From contig NZ_JARZHH010000004.1 in NCBI RefSeq assembly GCF_029946515.1, positions 62,001 to 126,000 on the forward strand: a DNA stretch of 64,000 nucleotides. Reading direction: 5' to 3'. Below are positions 51,461-60,308 of this stretch, one piece after another. The notes beneath the pieces are model-generated. The model did not search any database. It worked only from the letters and a program-made list of their open reading frames with translations, and was not told the origin of the DNA. Position 1 is the stretch's first letter; each line of letters opens with the position of its first letter. Both the position numbers and the translations under genes were made by a program. The DNA is from Polyangium sp. 6x1 (GTDB lineage: Bacteria > Myxococcota_A > Polyangia > Polyangiales > Polyangiaceae).

Positions 51461-54093
51461 ACGCGGATGCGGATGCCGAAGCGGACGCGGACGCGGAAGC
51501 CGACACAGACGCGGACGCCGGCGACGACCCCGACGAAGCCGAACAGCCTCCCGCCCCCGAACCGCTCCTCCGCCCTGGCAACCCGCTCCAGCTCGTCCGC
51601 GGCGCCTCCACGCTCGCCACCGGCGCGCTCGTCGCCTTCCTCCTCATGGCGCTGCGCCCGCAGTACCGCGTCGGCGTTCCCATCGGCATCCTCGCCATCC
51701 TCGTCGCCACCTTCGGCCTGCTCGACCTCTGCGGCACCTTCGACGACCCCGACGACCGCGTCGCCAAGCGCCTCGCCCTCTCCGACCTCACCGGGCCCCT
51801 CGCCCTCCTCGGCGGCTCCGTCCTCGGCCTCTTCGCCACGGTCTCCCTCGCCGTCTCCGGCTACCTCGGGCCGATCGGCGCGGGCATCACCGTTCCTGTC
51901 TGCTTTCTCGGCGCCGTCGTTGGCATCTATCGCATCGGCGAGAAACTCGGCGCCTGGGAGAAAGATCCCACGGGCAAACCCATCCCGCTCCTTCGCCGCC
52001 ACGGATTCTGGCTCGTCGCCCTCGTGACGCTCCTTTATCTGCCGGCCCTCGGCAGCCATTCGCTCAGCGATCCGTGGGAGACCCATTATGGCGAGGTCGC
52101 GCGCGAGATCCTCGCGCGGAACGACTGGATCTCGCTCTGGTGGGCGCAAGACGGCTGGTTCTGGTCGAAGCCCATCCTCGATTTCTGGATGCAGGCGCTC
52201 GCGATGGCGGCGTTCGGCGTCCGTCATCAGCCCGGCGCGATGCTCTCCGCCGTCGCCGAGGGGCGCGAGCCCTGGCCCGAGTGGGCCGTCCGTTTGCCCT
52301 TTTTCCTCGTCACGCTCGCCGCGACGTACCTCCTTTACAAGGCCGTCGCGCGTGTCTTCGGTCGTCGCGCCGGTTTCCTCGGCGGCCTCGTGCTCACCAC
52401 GATGCCGCAGTGGTTTTTGGTCTCGCACCAGACCGTGACCGACATGCCGTTCGTCGCGACGATGTCCGCGGCGATGGCCCTCTTCCTGCTCGGCATTCAC
52501 GAGGACGCGGAGCGCGAGGTCCGCGTGTACGAGATCTCCGTGGGCGGCGCGAAATACCGCCTCTCCGGGTATCACATCGTCCTCGGCGTCATCATCGCCT
52601 GCGCGCTCCCGCAGATCCTCTATCTGCTCTCGCGCAACCTCGAGATCATCCCGAAGCCGTTCTCCCTTCATTTCCACGCGGACGCCTTCCGCTCCGGCTC
52701 GCCCATGAATTGCGGCCTGCCGGGCAACCAGCCCTGCGGCGACGCGTTCCCCATCCTGAAAGGCCTTCAGCCCTCGCTCCAGGCCGTCCTCTGGATCCAG
52801 GCGCTCGGCCTCTTGCTTTACATGTGCTGGGGGGAGCGACGCGCGCAGCGGCTTTATTTCCTGGCGGCCTGGTTCTTCGCCGCCCTCTCCACGATGGCCA
52901 AGGGGCCGGCCGGCTTCGGTTTGCCCGTGCTCTGCGCCCTCGCCTACATCGTGGTCTCGCGCCGCTATCGCGACCTGCTCCGCCTCGAGATCGTCGCCGG
53001 CCTCTTGATTCTCCTCACCGTCGCATTGCCGTGGTTCGTCGCGATGTACGCGCGGCACGGGCAGCCGTTCACCGATCGGCTGCTCTTCCACGACATGTTC
53101 AAGCGCGCCTTCACGCACGTGCACGACACGAACGAGGGCGACGACGTCGGCTTCCGCTTCTACATCTGGCAGCTCGGTTATGCCACGTTCCCGTGGAGCG
53201 GACTCGTGCCGGTGGCGCTCGTCGCGTGGCTCCGGCGCCGCGAGGAGGGCGATCGCAAGAGCGACGCGTCGATCTTCCTCGCGATGTGGTTCCTCTTCGC
53301 GTTCGCGCTCTTCACGCTCATGCTCACGAAGTTTCACCATTACATCATGCCGGCCCTCCCGCCGGCGGCGATGCTCACGGGCATTCTGCTCGACGAGATG
53401 GTGCGGCGTTCGGGCGCGCAGAGGGCCGAAGCCTCCTTCGCCGAGCAATACGAGCGCGTGCTCTGGGGCGCCGCCGGCCTCGCGGGGGGCCTCCTCGTCT
53501 TCTTCGTGGGCCGCGACCTCGTCGGCGCGCGCGAGGGCATGCTGGGGCAGGTGCGCCTGCTCCACCTTTTCACGTACAACTACAAGCGGCCGTTCCCCTC
53601 GACGCTCGATTTCCGGACCGCGCTCCTCGTCTTCACTGCCGCCGCCGCGCTCTTCACGCTCGCCCTCGTCTGGGCCCGCGCCCGCCGCCACGTCGTCACG
53701 GGCCTCTGCGCCGTGTCCGTGCTCTTCACCGTCTGGGGCATCGACGTGTATTTCGTGAAGACCTCGCCGCACTGGGGACAACGCGAGACCGTGCTCGCGT
53801 ATTACCGCGCCAACCGAGAGATCCCCGGGCCCGTCATCGCCTTCCAGATGAACTGGAAGGGCGAGAACTTCTACAATGGCAACGCCGTCCCGGCCTTCGT
53901 CTCCAGCGGCAAGAAGTTCCAGGACTATGTGCTCGAGCAGAAGAAGAAGGGCGTGAAGACGTTCTACTTCATGACCGAGCACGGCCGCATGGGCTCGCTC
54001 GCGAACGAGCTCGGGGGCCCGCGCATCTTCGACAAGCTCACGACGCCGGAGCTGAACAACAAATTCGGGCTGGTGCGCGCGACGTTCGAGTGA
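51310..54093 (+). CDS. GT-C (ArnT/PMT-like, GT83) membrane glycosyltransferase
   Basis: 927 aa from ATG 51310 (ATG 51334 is an alternative). Residues 1-95 are an acidic low-complexity tail of EADADA-type repeats. After four helices come the catalytic first-loop motif LSDPWETHYGEVAREI, with the Asp-x-x-Glu pair typical of the ArnT/PMT family, and about a dozen transmembrane helices; KGPAGFGLPVL and LTKFHHYIMPALP are further family hallmarks. The C-terminal soluble region (about 790-927) faces the periplasm. It should transfer a sugar from a lipid-linked donor to lipid or protein. The gene's 5' end is duplicated upstream. It ends exactly where the convergent gene ends. Confidence 0.92.
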   Translation: MASPSPRAMSEIKQDPTDAADEEADRPEEPAAETETEAGPDAEAEAGSEADADADAEADADAEADTDADAGDDPDEAEQPPAPEPLLRPGNPLQLVRGASTLATGALVAFLLMALRPQYRVGVPIGILAILVATFGLLDLCGTFDDPDDRVAKRLALSDLTGPLALLGGSVLGLFATVSLAVSGYLGPIGAGITVPVCFLGAVVGIYRIGEKLGAWEKDPTGKPIPLLRRHGFWLVALVTLLYLPALGSHSLSDPWETHYGEVAREILARNDWISLWWAQDGWFWSKPILDFWMQALAMAAFGVRHQPGAMLSAVAEGREPWPEWAVRLPFFLVTLAATYLLYKAVARVFGRRAGFLGGLVLTTMPQWFLVSHQTVTDMPFVATMSAAMALFLLGIHEDAEREVRVYEISVGGAKYRLSGYHIVLGVIIACALPQILYLLSRNLEIIPKPFSLHFHADAFRSGSPMNCGLPGNQPCGDAFPILKGLQPSLQAVLWIQALGLLLYMCWGERRAQRLYFLAAWFFAALSTMAKGPAGFGLPVLCALAYIVVSRRYRDLLRLEIVAGLLILLTVALPWFVAMYARHGQPFTDRLLFHDMFKRAFTHVHDTNEGDDVGFRFYIWQLGYATFPWSGLVPVALVAWLRRREEGDRKSDASIFLAMWFLFAFALFTLMLTKFHHYIMPALPPAAMLTGILLDEMVRRSGAQRAEASFAEQYERVLWGAAGLAGGLLVFFVGRDLVGAREGMLGQVRLLHLFTYNYKRPFPSTLDFRTALLVFTAAAALFTLALVWARARRHVVTGLCAVSVLFTVWGIDVYFVKTSPHWGQRETVLAYYRANREIPGPVIAFQMNWKGENFYNGNAVPAFVSSGKKFQDYVLEQKKKGVKTFYFMTEHGRMGSLANELGGPRIFDKLTTPELNNKFGLVRATFE

Positions 54094-54681
54094 TCAAGGG
54101 CAGGCGTCGAGCGCGGGGATCGTCTTGGGCTTCGTCTGCGCTGCGGGCGACGCGCGCCATTGCTTGTAATACCGGCACGCCGCGTCGTGGTCCCCCTGGG
54201 CGTGCGCGGCCTGTGCGAGGTGGAAGAAGAGGCTGTCCCCCGGAAAGAGGCGGTACGCCTCCTCGAATTGCCGGCGCGCCGTGGCGTGGTCCCCCCGCTG
54301 GGAGGCAAGGAGCCCCTCCTTGAAGGCCGCCTTCGCCTCGAGGTGCTCCGGACAGCCGTCCTCGTCCTCCGTGCCATCCCTGTTCTCGGGCTCATTCGGG
54401 CATTTGTCGCGCACGTCCGGCACCCCGTCTTCGTCGTTGTCGACGTCGGGGCAGCCGTCGTCATCCTCAAAACCGTCACGGTCCTCGGGTTCGGTCGGAC
54501 AAAGGTCCCTGTCGGCGGGGATCTGGTCGTCGTCGATGTCGTCGTGCTCCGTGTCCTCCGAAGCGAATCCATCCGTCTTCGCGGCGGGCGCGGCGACATC
54601 GACGAGCGGCGTCGCCGAGCGCTCGGGCTGAGCTGCACAACCAACACACACGAGCGCGAGGAAGAGGGAGGAGCAGCGCAC
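54094..54681 (-). CDS. Lipoprotein with TSP3-like Asp-rich repeats and a TPR-like end
   Basis: 195 aa from ATG 54681. A very short signal peptide ends in lipobox VGC. The middle has two to three Asp-rich units (DRDGFEDDDGCPDVDNDEDG; KCPNEPENRDGTEDEDGCPE), as in OmpA/TSP3 calcium-binding repeats, but the OmpA domain is missing. The C-terminal 80 residues form two TPR-like helical pairs (AKAAFKEGLLASQRGDHATA, FHLAQAAHAQGDHDAACRYY). A periplasmic scaffold is the best guess. Its stop directly abuts the glycosyltransferase stop. Confidence 0.82.
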   Translation of the reverse strand: MRCSSLFLALVCVGCAAQPERSATPLVDVAAPAAKTDGFASEDTEHDDIDDDQIPADRDLCPTEPEDRDGFEDDDGCPDVDNDEDGVPDVRDKCPNEPENRDGTEDEDGCPEHLEAKAAFKEGLLASQRGDHATARRQFEEAYRLFPGDSLFFHLAQAAHAQGDHDAACRYYKQWRASPAAQTKPKTIPALDACP

Positions 54682-54781
54682 GGCGGGAGTTTCGGCGTGG
54701 CGTGGCGCCGGGGCAACGGCGTTCCGCGGGCTCCGTGCCCGAGGGCTGTCCAGGCCCGTGACCTCGGGCTACGCTTGCTCC

Positions 54782-55135
54782 ATGCGCTCGCGCGCCACGC
54801 TCCAAGATGCCCGCTTCGAGCAGGCCGATCCGCGGCGCATCGTCGAGTACCACGACGTCGAGGAGTTCGACCGCATCGACTTCGCCATGCGCGCGCTCGA
54901 CGTCCTCCGGCCGAAGCGGCTGCGCATCGCCGTCTACAAGACCGTGAGCGCCGTCCAGATCGAGACCGTCGAGGACCTGTCCCGCGAGGGCTACCGCATC
55001 GCGAGCGTGGGCATCCCGCCGCACGCGAGCCGCGAGCACATCGCCTACGCGCTCGCCGAGCTCGCGGGGGTCGCGTCGGTGCCGTACGTGGTGCGGACGC
55101 TGCTCGCGATGGAGCGGCTCAAACCCTATCGCTAG
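54782..55135 (+). CDS. Unknown small protein
   Basis: 117 aa from ATG 54782; an upstream GTG at 54758 is less likely. Soluble alpha/beta protein with no signal peptide (RFEQADPRRIVEYHDVEEFD, LRIAVYKTVSAVQIETVEDL). I do not recognise the family. Its stop lies in the first arm of the stem-loop array. Confidence 0.68.
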   Translation: MRSRATLQDARFEQADPRRIVEYHDVEEFDRIDFAMRALDVLRPKRLRIAVYKTVSAVQIETVEDLSREGYRIASVGIPPHASREHIAYALAELAGVASVPYVVRTLLAMERLKPYR

Positions 55136-55289
55136 AACATCGATCGGTCTACGACCGCTCGATATTCTAGCTCTTTTGTCCCGAGGGGGACGCCTCGCGT
55201 CCCCCTCTCGTCCGGGCAAAGCCCGGACGATTCACCCCCCGAGGGAAGATCGCTTCGCGATCTTCCGAGCATCGAACCTGTCGATGCTC
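55132..55289. repeat. Array of five stem-loops between convergent genes
   Basis: A: 55132-55170, 12-base arms with one mismatch, followed by CTCTTTTG. B: GAGGGGGACGC/GCGTCCCCCTC at 55183-55207. C: TCGTCCGGGC/GCCCGGACGA at 55208-55230. D: GGAAGATCGC/GCGATCTTCC at 55244-55266. E: GAGCATCGA/TCGATGCTC at 55267-55289. A serves as terminator for the left gene. D and E recur at 41225-41269. Confidence 0.85.
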
Positions 55290-55774
55290 TAACGGCCGAA
55301 TTTCTTCCGGAGCGCCTCGCTCACGGCGGGCGGCGCGTAATGGCTCACGTCGCCGCCGTGGCTCGCGATTTCACGCACGAGCGAGGCCGAGACGAATCCG
55401 TAATTCGTGCGCGTCGGCAGGAAGATCGTGTCGATGTGCGGCGCCATGTCGGCGTTCGCGTGCGCGATCTGCAGCTCGTACTCGAAGTCCGTCGCGGCGC
55501 GCAGGCCCCTCACGATGACGCGCGCGCCGACCTTCTCGCAATACTGGAAGAGCAGGCCATCGAACGAGTCGACCGTGAGGTTCGGGATGCCCTTCGTCAC
55601 CTCGGCGAGCAGCGCGAGGCGCTCGTCGAAGTTGAAGAGCGGGTTGCGCGTGGGGTGACGGCCGATCGCGATGATCACGCGCTCGAAGAGCTTCGCCGCG
55701 CGCTCCATCAAGTCGAGGTGTCCGAGCGTCGGCGGATCGAAGCTGCCCGCGTAGACGGCGATCGGGTGCTGCAT
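55289..55774 (-). CDS. coaD: Phosphopantetheine adenylyltransferase
   Basis: 161 aa from ATG 55774, the usual length for CoaD. It joins AMP to 4'-phosphopantetheine to make dephospho-CoA. Motifs: YAGSFDPPTLGHLD with the T/HxGH nucleotide site (H19), RNPLFNFDERLALL, IVRGLRAATDFEYELQIAHAN and PTRTNYGFVSASLVREIA. It is the last gene of the operon with the SDR, exonuclease and TPR/protease-like lipoprotein genes; coaD was probably annexed to them. Confidence 0.97.
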   Translation of the reverse strand: MQHPIAVYAGSFDPPTLGHLDLMERAAKLFERVIIAIGRHPTRNPLFNFDERLALLAEVTKGIPNLTVDSFDGLLFQYCEKVGARVIVRGLRAATDFEYELQIAHANADMAPHIDTIFLPTRTNYGFVSASLVREIASHGGDVSHYAPPAVSEALRKKFGR

Positions 55775-55777
55775 GGC

Positions 55778-57235
55778 TCAGCGCTCCGGGGCCTTCTTCG
55801 GGGCCGGCGCGTTGCCTCCAGGCCCAGGCGCAGGCGCGAGTCCGCCGCCCGGCGGCGGCAGGAGCCCACCCCCCGGATCGCCGAGGATAGGCTGCGGGCC
55901 GAAGGGCGAGAGCGGATCGGGGATCCCCGGGAGTTCTTCGGTCATGGGCTGCCCGCCGCCGCTCTCGGCCATCATGCGCTGGAGGAAGAGCGTCGTGTCC
56001 TCGAGCCACATGAGCCGGCCCTGATCGCCGAACGTCACGCGGAACGGCGCGAGCAGGCCCGTGCCGAGCACGCCGTCGATGTCGAGCGAGATCTGCCGCT
56101 CGATCTGGTCGACGGGCGTGCCGAACACGCCGGGGACTTTGGGCACGTCGAAGGCGCCGAGGCGCACCATCGGCACCACGCCCTCGCGCAGCTTCTGCTC
56201 CGGATCTTCCGCGACGATCTTGAGGTCCTTCGCGACGGAGCCGGCCTTCTTCCAGCCGCCCTCGTCGAGCGCGAGCGGGAACGTCATCGACGTGTCGAGC
56301 AGGAGGCTCACCGGCTCGCCGCGCTCGCCGCCGAACTTGCCGCGCAGGATCATGCCGCCGCCGCGGATGTACGAGAGGTCCACGCGCGTCGCGTCGGGAG
56401 GCGGGGGCGGCGCGTAGCTGCGCGCCACGAACTGGTGGCCGTCGTAGTCGATCGTCGCGTGCAGGTGCCGGAGCAGGTTCACGCCGAGCAGCGCCTTGAT
56501 CGGCGCGCCCATCTGCTTCGAGACGCCCGAGAGGTCCTGCGTCAGCGCGGGCACGTCGTGCACCTCGAGCTTCTTGCCGAAGCGGAGCGAGATCCAGCTC
56601 GGCTCGGGCCGCGTCGCGCTGTCGAGCACGACCTCGGCGTTGCCCGTGGAGATCATCGCGAGCGCGCTCTCGCCGTCGATCTCGACCGGCACCACGAAGA
56701 ACGGCGCGAGAGGGCTCACGTGCGGAAGCTCCACGGCCGCGAGCAGCGCGCCCGAGAGCGCGAACGGCGTGCGACCCGCGCCGCGCCGCGCGAGCTTCGT
56801 GATCCCCTTGGCCCAGTCGTCGACGATGTCGGGATCGTTGAGCATCGCGTCGAGCTGATCGGCCGCGGCTTCGAGGTCGCCCTTGTACCAGAGCGCGCGG
56901 CCGCGCAGGCCCGAGGCCTCCGAGCCCTTGATGCCCTTCAGCAGGCGGATCGTCTCGGCGTAGTCGAGCTGCGCGAGCGCGATGCGGGCCGCGAGCTTGC
57001 GGACCTCGGGGTCGTCGGGGACGATCGCGAGCGCCCGCTTCACGGCGTCGCGCGCGTCCTCGATGTCGGCGACCTTGAAGTCCTGCTGCGCGCGCTGGAA
57101 CCATTTGTCGGCCGTGGCAGGCCGCGCATTCTGCAGCGTGCCCGCCGTGGGACACCCGGAGAGGAGCAGCGCGAGGGCGGCCGCGCCGAGGAGGGAGACG
57201 CGGCGCATCGGCCGATCGGAATCTCGTCGAGACAT
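55778..57235 (-). CDS. TPR lipoprotein with retropepsin-like domain pair
   Basis: 485 aa from ATG 57235; a later ATG at 57208 also precedes the signal. The lipobox is LLSGC. Residues 40-130 contain TPR-type repeats (WFQRAQQDFKVADIEDARDA). Residues 165-425 hold two similar beta domains of the retropepsin/aspartyl-protease-like kind: VEIDGESALAMISTGNAEVV and EPVSLLLDTSMTFPLALD, with LLDTS where active enzymes have DTG and ISTG in the other half. The catalytic Asp of the first half seems lost, so activity is doubtful. The C-terminus is Gly/Pro-rich. It starts three bases before coaD, within an operon. Confidence 0.8.
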   Translation of the reverse strand: MSRRDSDRPMRRVSLLGAAALALLLSGCPTAGTLQNARPATADKWFQRAQQDFKVADIEDARDAVKRALAIVPDDPEVRKLAARIALAQLDYAETIRLLKGIKGSEASGLRGRALWYKGDLEAAADQLDAMLNDPDIVDDWAKGITKLARRGAGRTPFALSGALLAAVELPHVSPLAPFFVVPVEIDGESALAMISTGNAEVVLDSATRPEPSWISLRFGKKLEVHDVPALTQDLSGVSKQMGAPIKALLGVNLLRHLHATIDYDGHQFVARSYAPPPPPDATRVDLSYIRGGGMILRGKFGGERGEPVSLLLDTSMTFPLALDEGGWKKAGSVAKDLKIVAEDPEQKLREGVVPMVRLGAFDVPKVPGVFGTPVDQIERQISLDIDGVLGTGLLAPFRVTFGDQGRLMWLEDTTLFLQRMMAESGGGQPMTEELPGIPDPLSPFGPQPILGDPGGGLLPPPGGGLAPAPGPGGNAPAPKKAPER

Positions 57236-57261
57236 ACTGCTTCCCACGGACGTTTCGCTTT

Positions 57262-58104
57262 CTACTTTCCCGCTTCGCCGGGAGCTTCGATCAGCAGGAT
57301 CCGATCGGCTCGTAGCTCCCTGCGGCTGCGCGAGGGAAGCAGATAGCCGAGAACCCGCGGAGGGTCGAGGTCCGTTCGCACGTCGGTCACGCAGAACTCG
57401 AGGTCCTCGGGCCCGCGATGGGCAGGGCGGTAGCGCAGACGCACGGGTCTCCCGATCTCGGCCGCCGCGACGGCTGCCGCCACGATGGCCGGGCGCGCGT
57501 AGCGTTGTCCGATCCGAACGTGCCAGAGGTCCCGCGGCGTCGTGGGCGCGAGGACGTCCCGGATCTTCCTCCAGATCTCGCGCAGCGCGTGCACGTCGTC
57601 CTCGGCCCGATGCGCGCGGGCCTGCGCGACCCCGAGCGAGGCGCAGAGCGCTCTGAGCGCGTGCGTCGGCAGCGCGAAGGCGCGGCGCGAGAGGACGAGA
57701 GTATCGAGGAAAAACGGAAAACGCTCGGGCCGGTTCGCCCGCGCGAGCTCCGCTTCGAGGAACGTCACGTCCCACGAGGCCGCGTGCGCGACGAGGATCC
57801 CGCCCGCGCATACCGCGAGCAGATCGTCGGCGATCTGGGCGAACGTCGGCGCGTGCGCGAGGTCCTCGCGCTGGATGCCGTGCACGTGGGCATTGCCGAA
57901 CGTGCCGTCGTCGGGGCGCACGAGCGTCGTGAGCGACGCCTCGACGCGGCCGCCGCGCGTGCGCTCGGCGCAGAGCTCGATCACGCGGTCCGACGCGGGC
58001 CGGAGCCCGGTCATCTCCAGGTCCAGGAAAACGAGCGGAGCCTCGTCGATGGGATCGTCCCACGGCGAGCCCTGCGGCGGCCCGGCTGCCTCCGCGGTCG
58101 CCAT
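57262..58104 (-). CDS. DnaQ-like exonuclease fused to WYL-like domain
   Basis: 280 aa from ATG 58104, overlapping the SDR stop as TGATG. Residues 20-190 are a DEDDh 3'-5' exonuclease: FLDLEMTG (D28, E30), HAASWDVTFLE (D112) and HRAEDDVHAL (H165, D170). From residue 217, RPVRLRYRPAHRG, VLGYLLPSRSRRELRADRILLI recall the WYL fold, which senses nucleic-acid-derived ligands in transcription and defence proteins. Processing of small oligonucleotides or a regulatory role are possible. Coupled to a metabolic operon, which is unusual for an exonuclease. Confidence 0.85.
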   Translation of the reverse strand: MATAEAAGPPQGSPWDDPIDEAPLVFLDLEMTGLRPASDRVIELCAERTRGGRVEASLTTLVRPDDGTFGNAHVHGIQREDLAHAPTFAQIADDLLAVCAGGILVAHAASWDVTFLEAELARANRPERFPFFLDTLVLSRRAFALPTHALRALCASLGVAQARAHRAEDDVHALREIWRKIRDVLAPTTPRDLWHVRIGQRYARPAIVAAAVAAAEIGRPVRLRYRPAHRGPEDLEFCVTDVRTDLDPPRVLGYLLPSRSRRELRADRILLIEAPGEAGK

Positions 58105-58961
58105 CAGTCGCTCGACTTCGGCTTGCCGCGCATCATCGCGATGACGGGCTTGATCGTGTCGGGCTCCATCATGGCGATCTGGTTGAACGTGCCGCCTTCG
58201 GTAAGCCACGCGCCGCCGTCGATCGTGATCACGTCGCCCGTGATGTACGCGGAATAGTCGCTCACCAGGAATGCCGCGAGGTTCGCGAGCTCCTCGTGTT
58301 CGCCGTACCGGCCGAGCGGGATCTTGCTCTTGCCGACGCTGTCCATTCCTTCCGGCACGAGCGCCTTCCACGCGCCCTCCGTGGGGAAGGGGCCGGGCGC
58401 GATGCCGTTCACGCGGATCTTGTATTTCGCCCACTCGACGGCGAGCGAGCGCGTCATCGCCATCACGCCCGCCTTCGCCGACGCGCTCGGGATCACGAAG
58501 CCCGAGCCCGTCCAGGCGTACGTGGCGAGCATGTTCAGGATCACGCCGCCCTTGCCCGCCGCGATCATCCGCCGGCCCGCGGCGAGCGTCGCGTGGAACG
58601 TCCCGTTCAGCACGATGGAGACGACGGCGTTGAAGCCGTTGGGGCTCAAATCTTCCGTGGGGCAGAGGAAGTTTCCAGCGGCGTTGTTGATGAGGATGTC
58701 GATCGATCCGAACGCGCGCTCGGCCTCGGCGACCATCGCCTCGACCTCGGGGAAGTGCCGGACGTCGCAGCGCACCGCGATGGCTTTTCCGCTGCGCTCG
58801 CGGATCTTCTCGCACGCGGGCTCGATGTGCCCGGGGTCGCGGCTCGTGAGCACGAGGTTCGCGCCGAGATCGGCGAGACCGAGCGCCATCGAGAGGCCGA
58901 GGCCCGTTCCGCCGCCGGTCACGATCGCGGTCTTGCCTTGCAAGCATCGCTCTTTGAACAT
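58104..58961 (-). CDS. SDR oxidoreductase, 2,4-dienoyl-CoA reductase-like
   Basis: 285 aa from ATG 58961. Rossmann motifs TGGGTGLG (15-22), DVRHF, NNAAGN (92-97) are present. The active site has S159-x3-K163 (PSASAKAGVMAMTRSLAVEW) instead of Y-x3-K; this Ser replacement and IRVNGIAPGPFPTEG are known for the DECR branch, which reduces 2,4-dienoyl-CoA in unsaturated fatty acid breakdown. NADPH is the expected cofactor. First gene of the coaD operon, diverging from the HNH endonuclease gene. Confidence 0.9.
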   Translation of the reverse strand: MFKERCLQGKTAIVTGGGTGLGLSMALGLADLGANLVLTSRDPGHIEPACEKIRERSGKAIAVRCDVRHFPEVEAMVAEAERAFGSIDILINNAAGNFLCPTEDLSPNGFNAVVSIVLNGTFHATLAAGRRMIAAGKGGVILNMLATYAWTGSGFVIPSASAKAGVMAMTRSLAVEWAKYKIRVNGIAPGPFPTEGAWKALVPEGMDSVGKSKIPLGRYGEHEELANLAAFLVSDYSAYITGDVITIDGGAWLTEGGTFNQIAMMEPDTIKPVIAMMRGKPKSSD

Positions 58962-59072
58962 GCGGAGCCTGTAAGCGATGGAGAGCGCGGGGCAAAGACC
59001 CGCGGCCGGCGGCTCACTTTTTTTTCGTGCGGGGGGCCGCCAGGCCGGGCCATTTGTTGCTACATTCTGGCT

Positions 59073-59819
59073 GTGCCAAGGCCTGAGCTCTCCGAGCGAT
59101 TGGGGGCCTCGCTCCTTCAGACGAGCCCCTCGGATGTTGGTGACGCCGACGTGGTGGGCGGGCTCGACGAGCTCGATGGGTCGTTCGAAATCGACGACGA
59201 CCTCTCGGCCGCGCACCCGAGCCTCCTCCATCCCGAGAGGCGGGGCCGCGATCCGCTCACCTTGCCCGTTCTCGCGTTGAACCGGCATTTCCACCCTGTC
59301 CAGGTGACGACCGCGCGCCGCGCATTCCTGCTTCTCTTCGGCGGCGCCGCGCACGCGATCGACGAGGCCGGCGAGGTCCACGATTTCACCTCCTGGCGCC
59401 GCTTGCCCGTTCGCGAAACCGACGACGGTCTCCCCATCGTCGGCGGCTCGCTCCGCGTGCCGCGCGTACTCCACCTGCGTCGCTACGAGCGCGTACGAAG
59501 GCCGACGGTGCGCCTCTCGCGCCGCAACGTGATGCTGCGCGACGCGCACCAGTGCCAGTACTGCTTGAAGCGGCCGCCCGTGCGCGACCTCAACATCGAC
59601 CACGTCGTGCCGCGATCCCGCGGCGGCGTCGACTCGTGGGAGAACCTCGTCACCGCGTGCCGCCCCTGCAACTTGCGCAAAGGCCGGCGCACGCCCGAGG
59701 AGGCCAGCATGCGCCTTCTTCGCACGCCGACGGCGCCGCGCTGGTCGGCCTCGATGCTCCTCCTGCTCGGCAGGCCCGAGCCGTTCAAGGAGTGGGAGCC
59801 GTTTTTGAAATCGGCTTGA
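59073..59819 (+). CDS. HNH endonuclease
   Basis: 248 aa from GTG 59073. The first 70 residues are variable. LNRHFHPVQVTTARRAFLLLF and EVHDFTSW match a group of HNH proteins widespread in bacteria. The nuclease core is C161-x2-C164, IDHVVPRSRGG (D176, H177), SWENLV and C196-x2-C199, giving both the Zn knuckles and the HNH catalytic residues. It likely cuts DNA; biological role unknown. Homologues are housekeeping-like in Myxococcota, not part of a defence island. Confidence 0.93.
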   Translation: MPRPELSERLGASLLQTSPSDVGDADVVGGLDELDGSFEIDDDLSAAHPSLLHPERRGRDPLTLPVLALNRHFHPVQVTTARRAFLLLFGGAAHAIDEAGEVHDFTSWRRLPVRETDDGLPIVGGSLRVPRVLHLRRYERVRRPTVRLSRRNVMLRDAHQCQYCLKRPPVRDLNIDHVVPRSRGGVDSWENLVTACRPCNLRKGRRTPEEASMRLLRTPTAPRWSASMLLLLGRPEPFKEWEPFLKSA

Positions 59820-59828
59820 AGCCCTGAT

Positions 59829-60308
59829 TCACAGCTCGTGCCGCTTGCGCACTTCGAGCGTGACGGCGAGCTCGAACCGCTCGCGTGACGGCGTCGTCGG
59901 GAACCGGAGCGCCGCCACGATTCGTTCGACGCACGCGCGCGCGTCATCCGTGCCGTAGGTCGTCGCTTGTTGCGAGGCCACGTCGAGCGTCGCGCCGTCT
60001 TCCTCGACGCCGAGCTTCAGCGCGATCATGCCCGTCGAATCATCGGGGTCGAGGCACGCGAGAAACGCCGGCTCCGCGTCGCGCAGCACGGCGCGCACCG
60101 CCTCCGCATCGATCGTCGCCTCCGAGCGCGCCGAGACGACCTCCACGGCCATGCCGGAGATCGGCGGGCGCGCGCCTTTCGCCGCGGTCTCGGCCGTGGG
60201 TTCCACGACCTCGACCGAGCCACGTTCGTCCGGACAGCCCACGAGCGCCATCGCCATCGCGAAGAACGCCGCGGCTCCCGGGACTCGATGCAGACCTCGT
60301 CGCCTCAC
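59829..60308 (-). CDS. Lipoprotein with AgmX/TonB-C-like domain
   Basis: 159 aa from GTG 60308, overlapping the upstream stop as GTGA. Lipobox LVGC. The mature part (AVLRDAEPAFLACLDPDDSTG, IALKLGVEEDGATLDVASQQ, CVERIVAALRFPT) matches the AgmX/PglI C-terminal module: a C-rich small domain that repeats in myxobacterial surface proteins and resembles TonB-C. Function unknown, possibly assembly of surface or gliding machinery. Confidence 0.85.
   Translation of the reverse strand: MRRRGLHRVPGAAAFFAMAMALVGCPDERGSVEVVEPTAETAAKGARPPISGMAVEVVSARSEATIDAEAVRAVLRDAEPAFLACLDPDDSTGMIALKLGVEEDGATLDVASQQATTYGTDDARACVERIVAALRFPTTPSRERFELAVTLEVRKRHEL

Noticed and set aside
51467-51560. Alternating Asp/Ala codons as a possible simple-sequence phase-variation tract
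   Set aside because: The repeat is imperfect and its units are multiples of three, so changes would not shift the frame.
50782-53982. Minus-strand open frame of 1,066 codons
   Set aside because: Antisense of the membrane glycosyltransferase and its neighbours; Glu/Arg-rich without domains.
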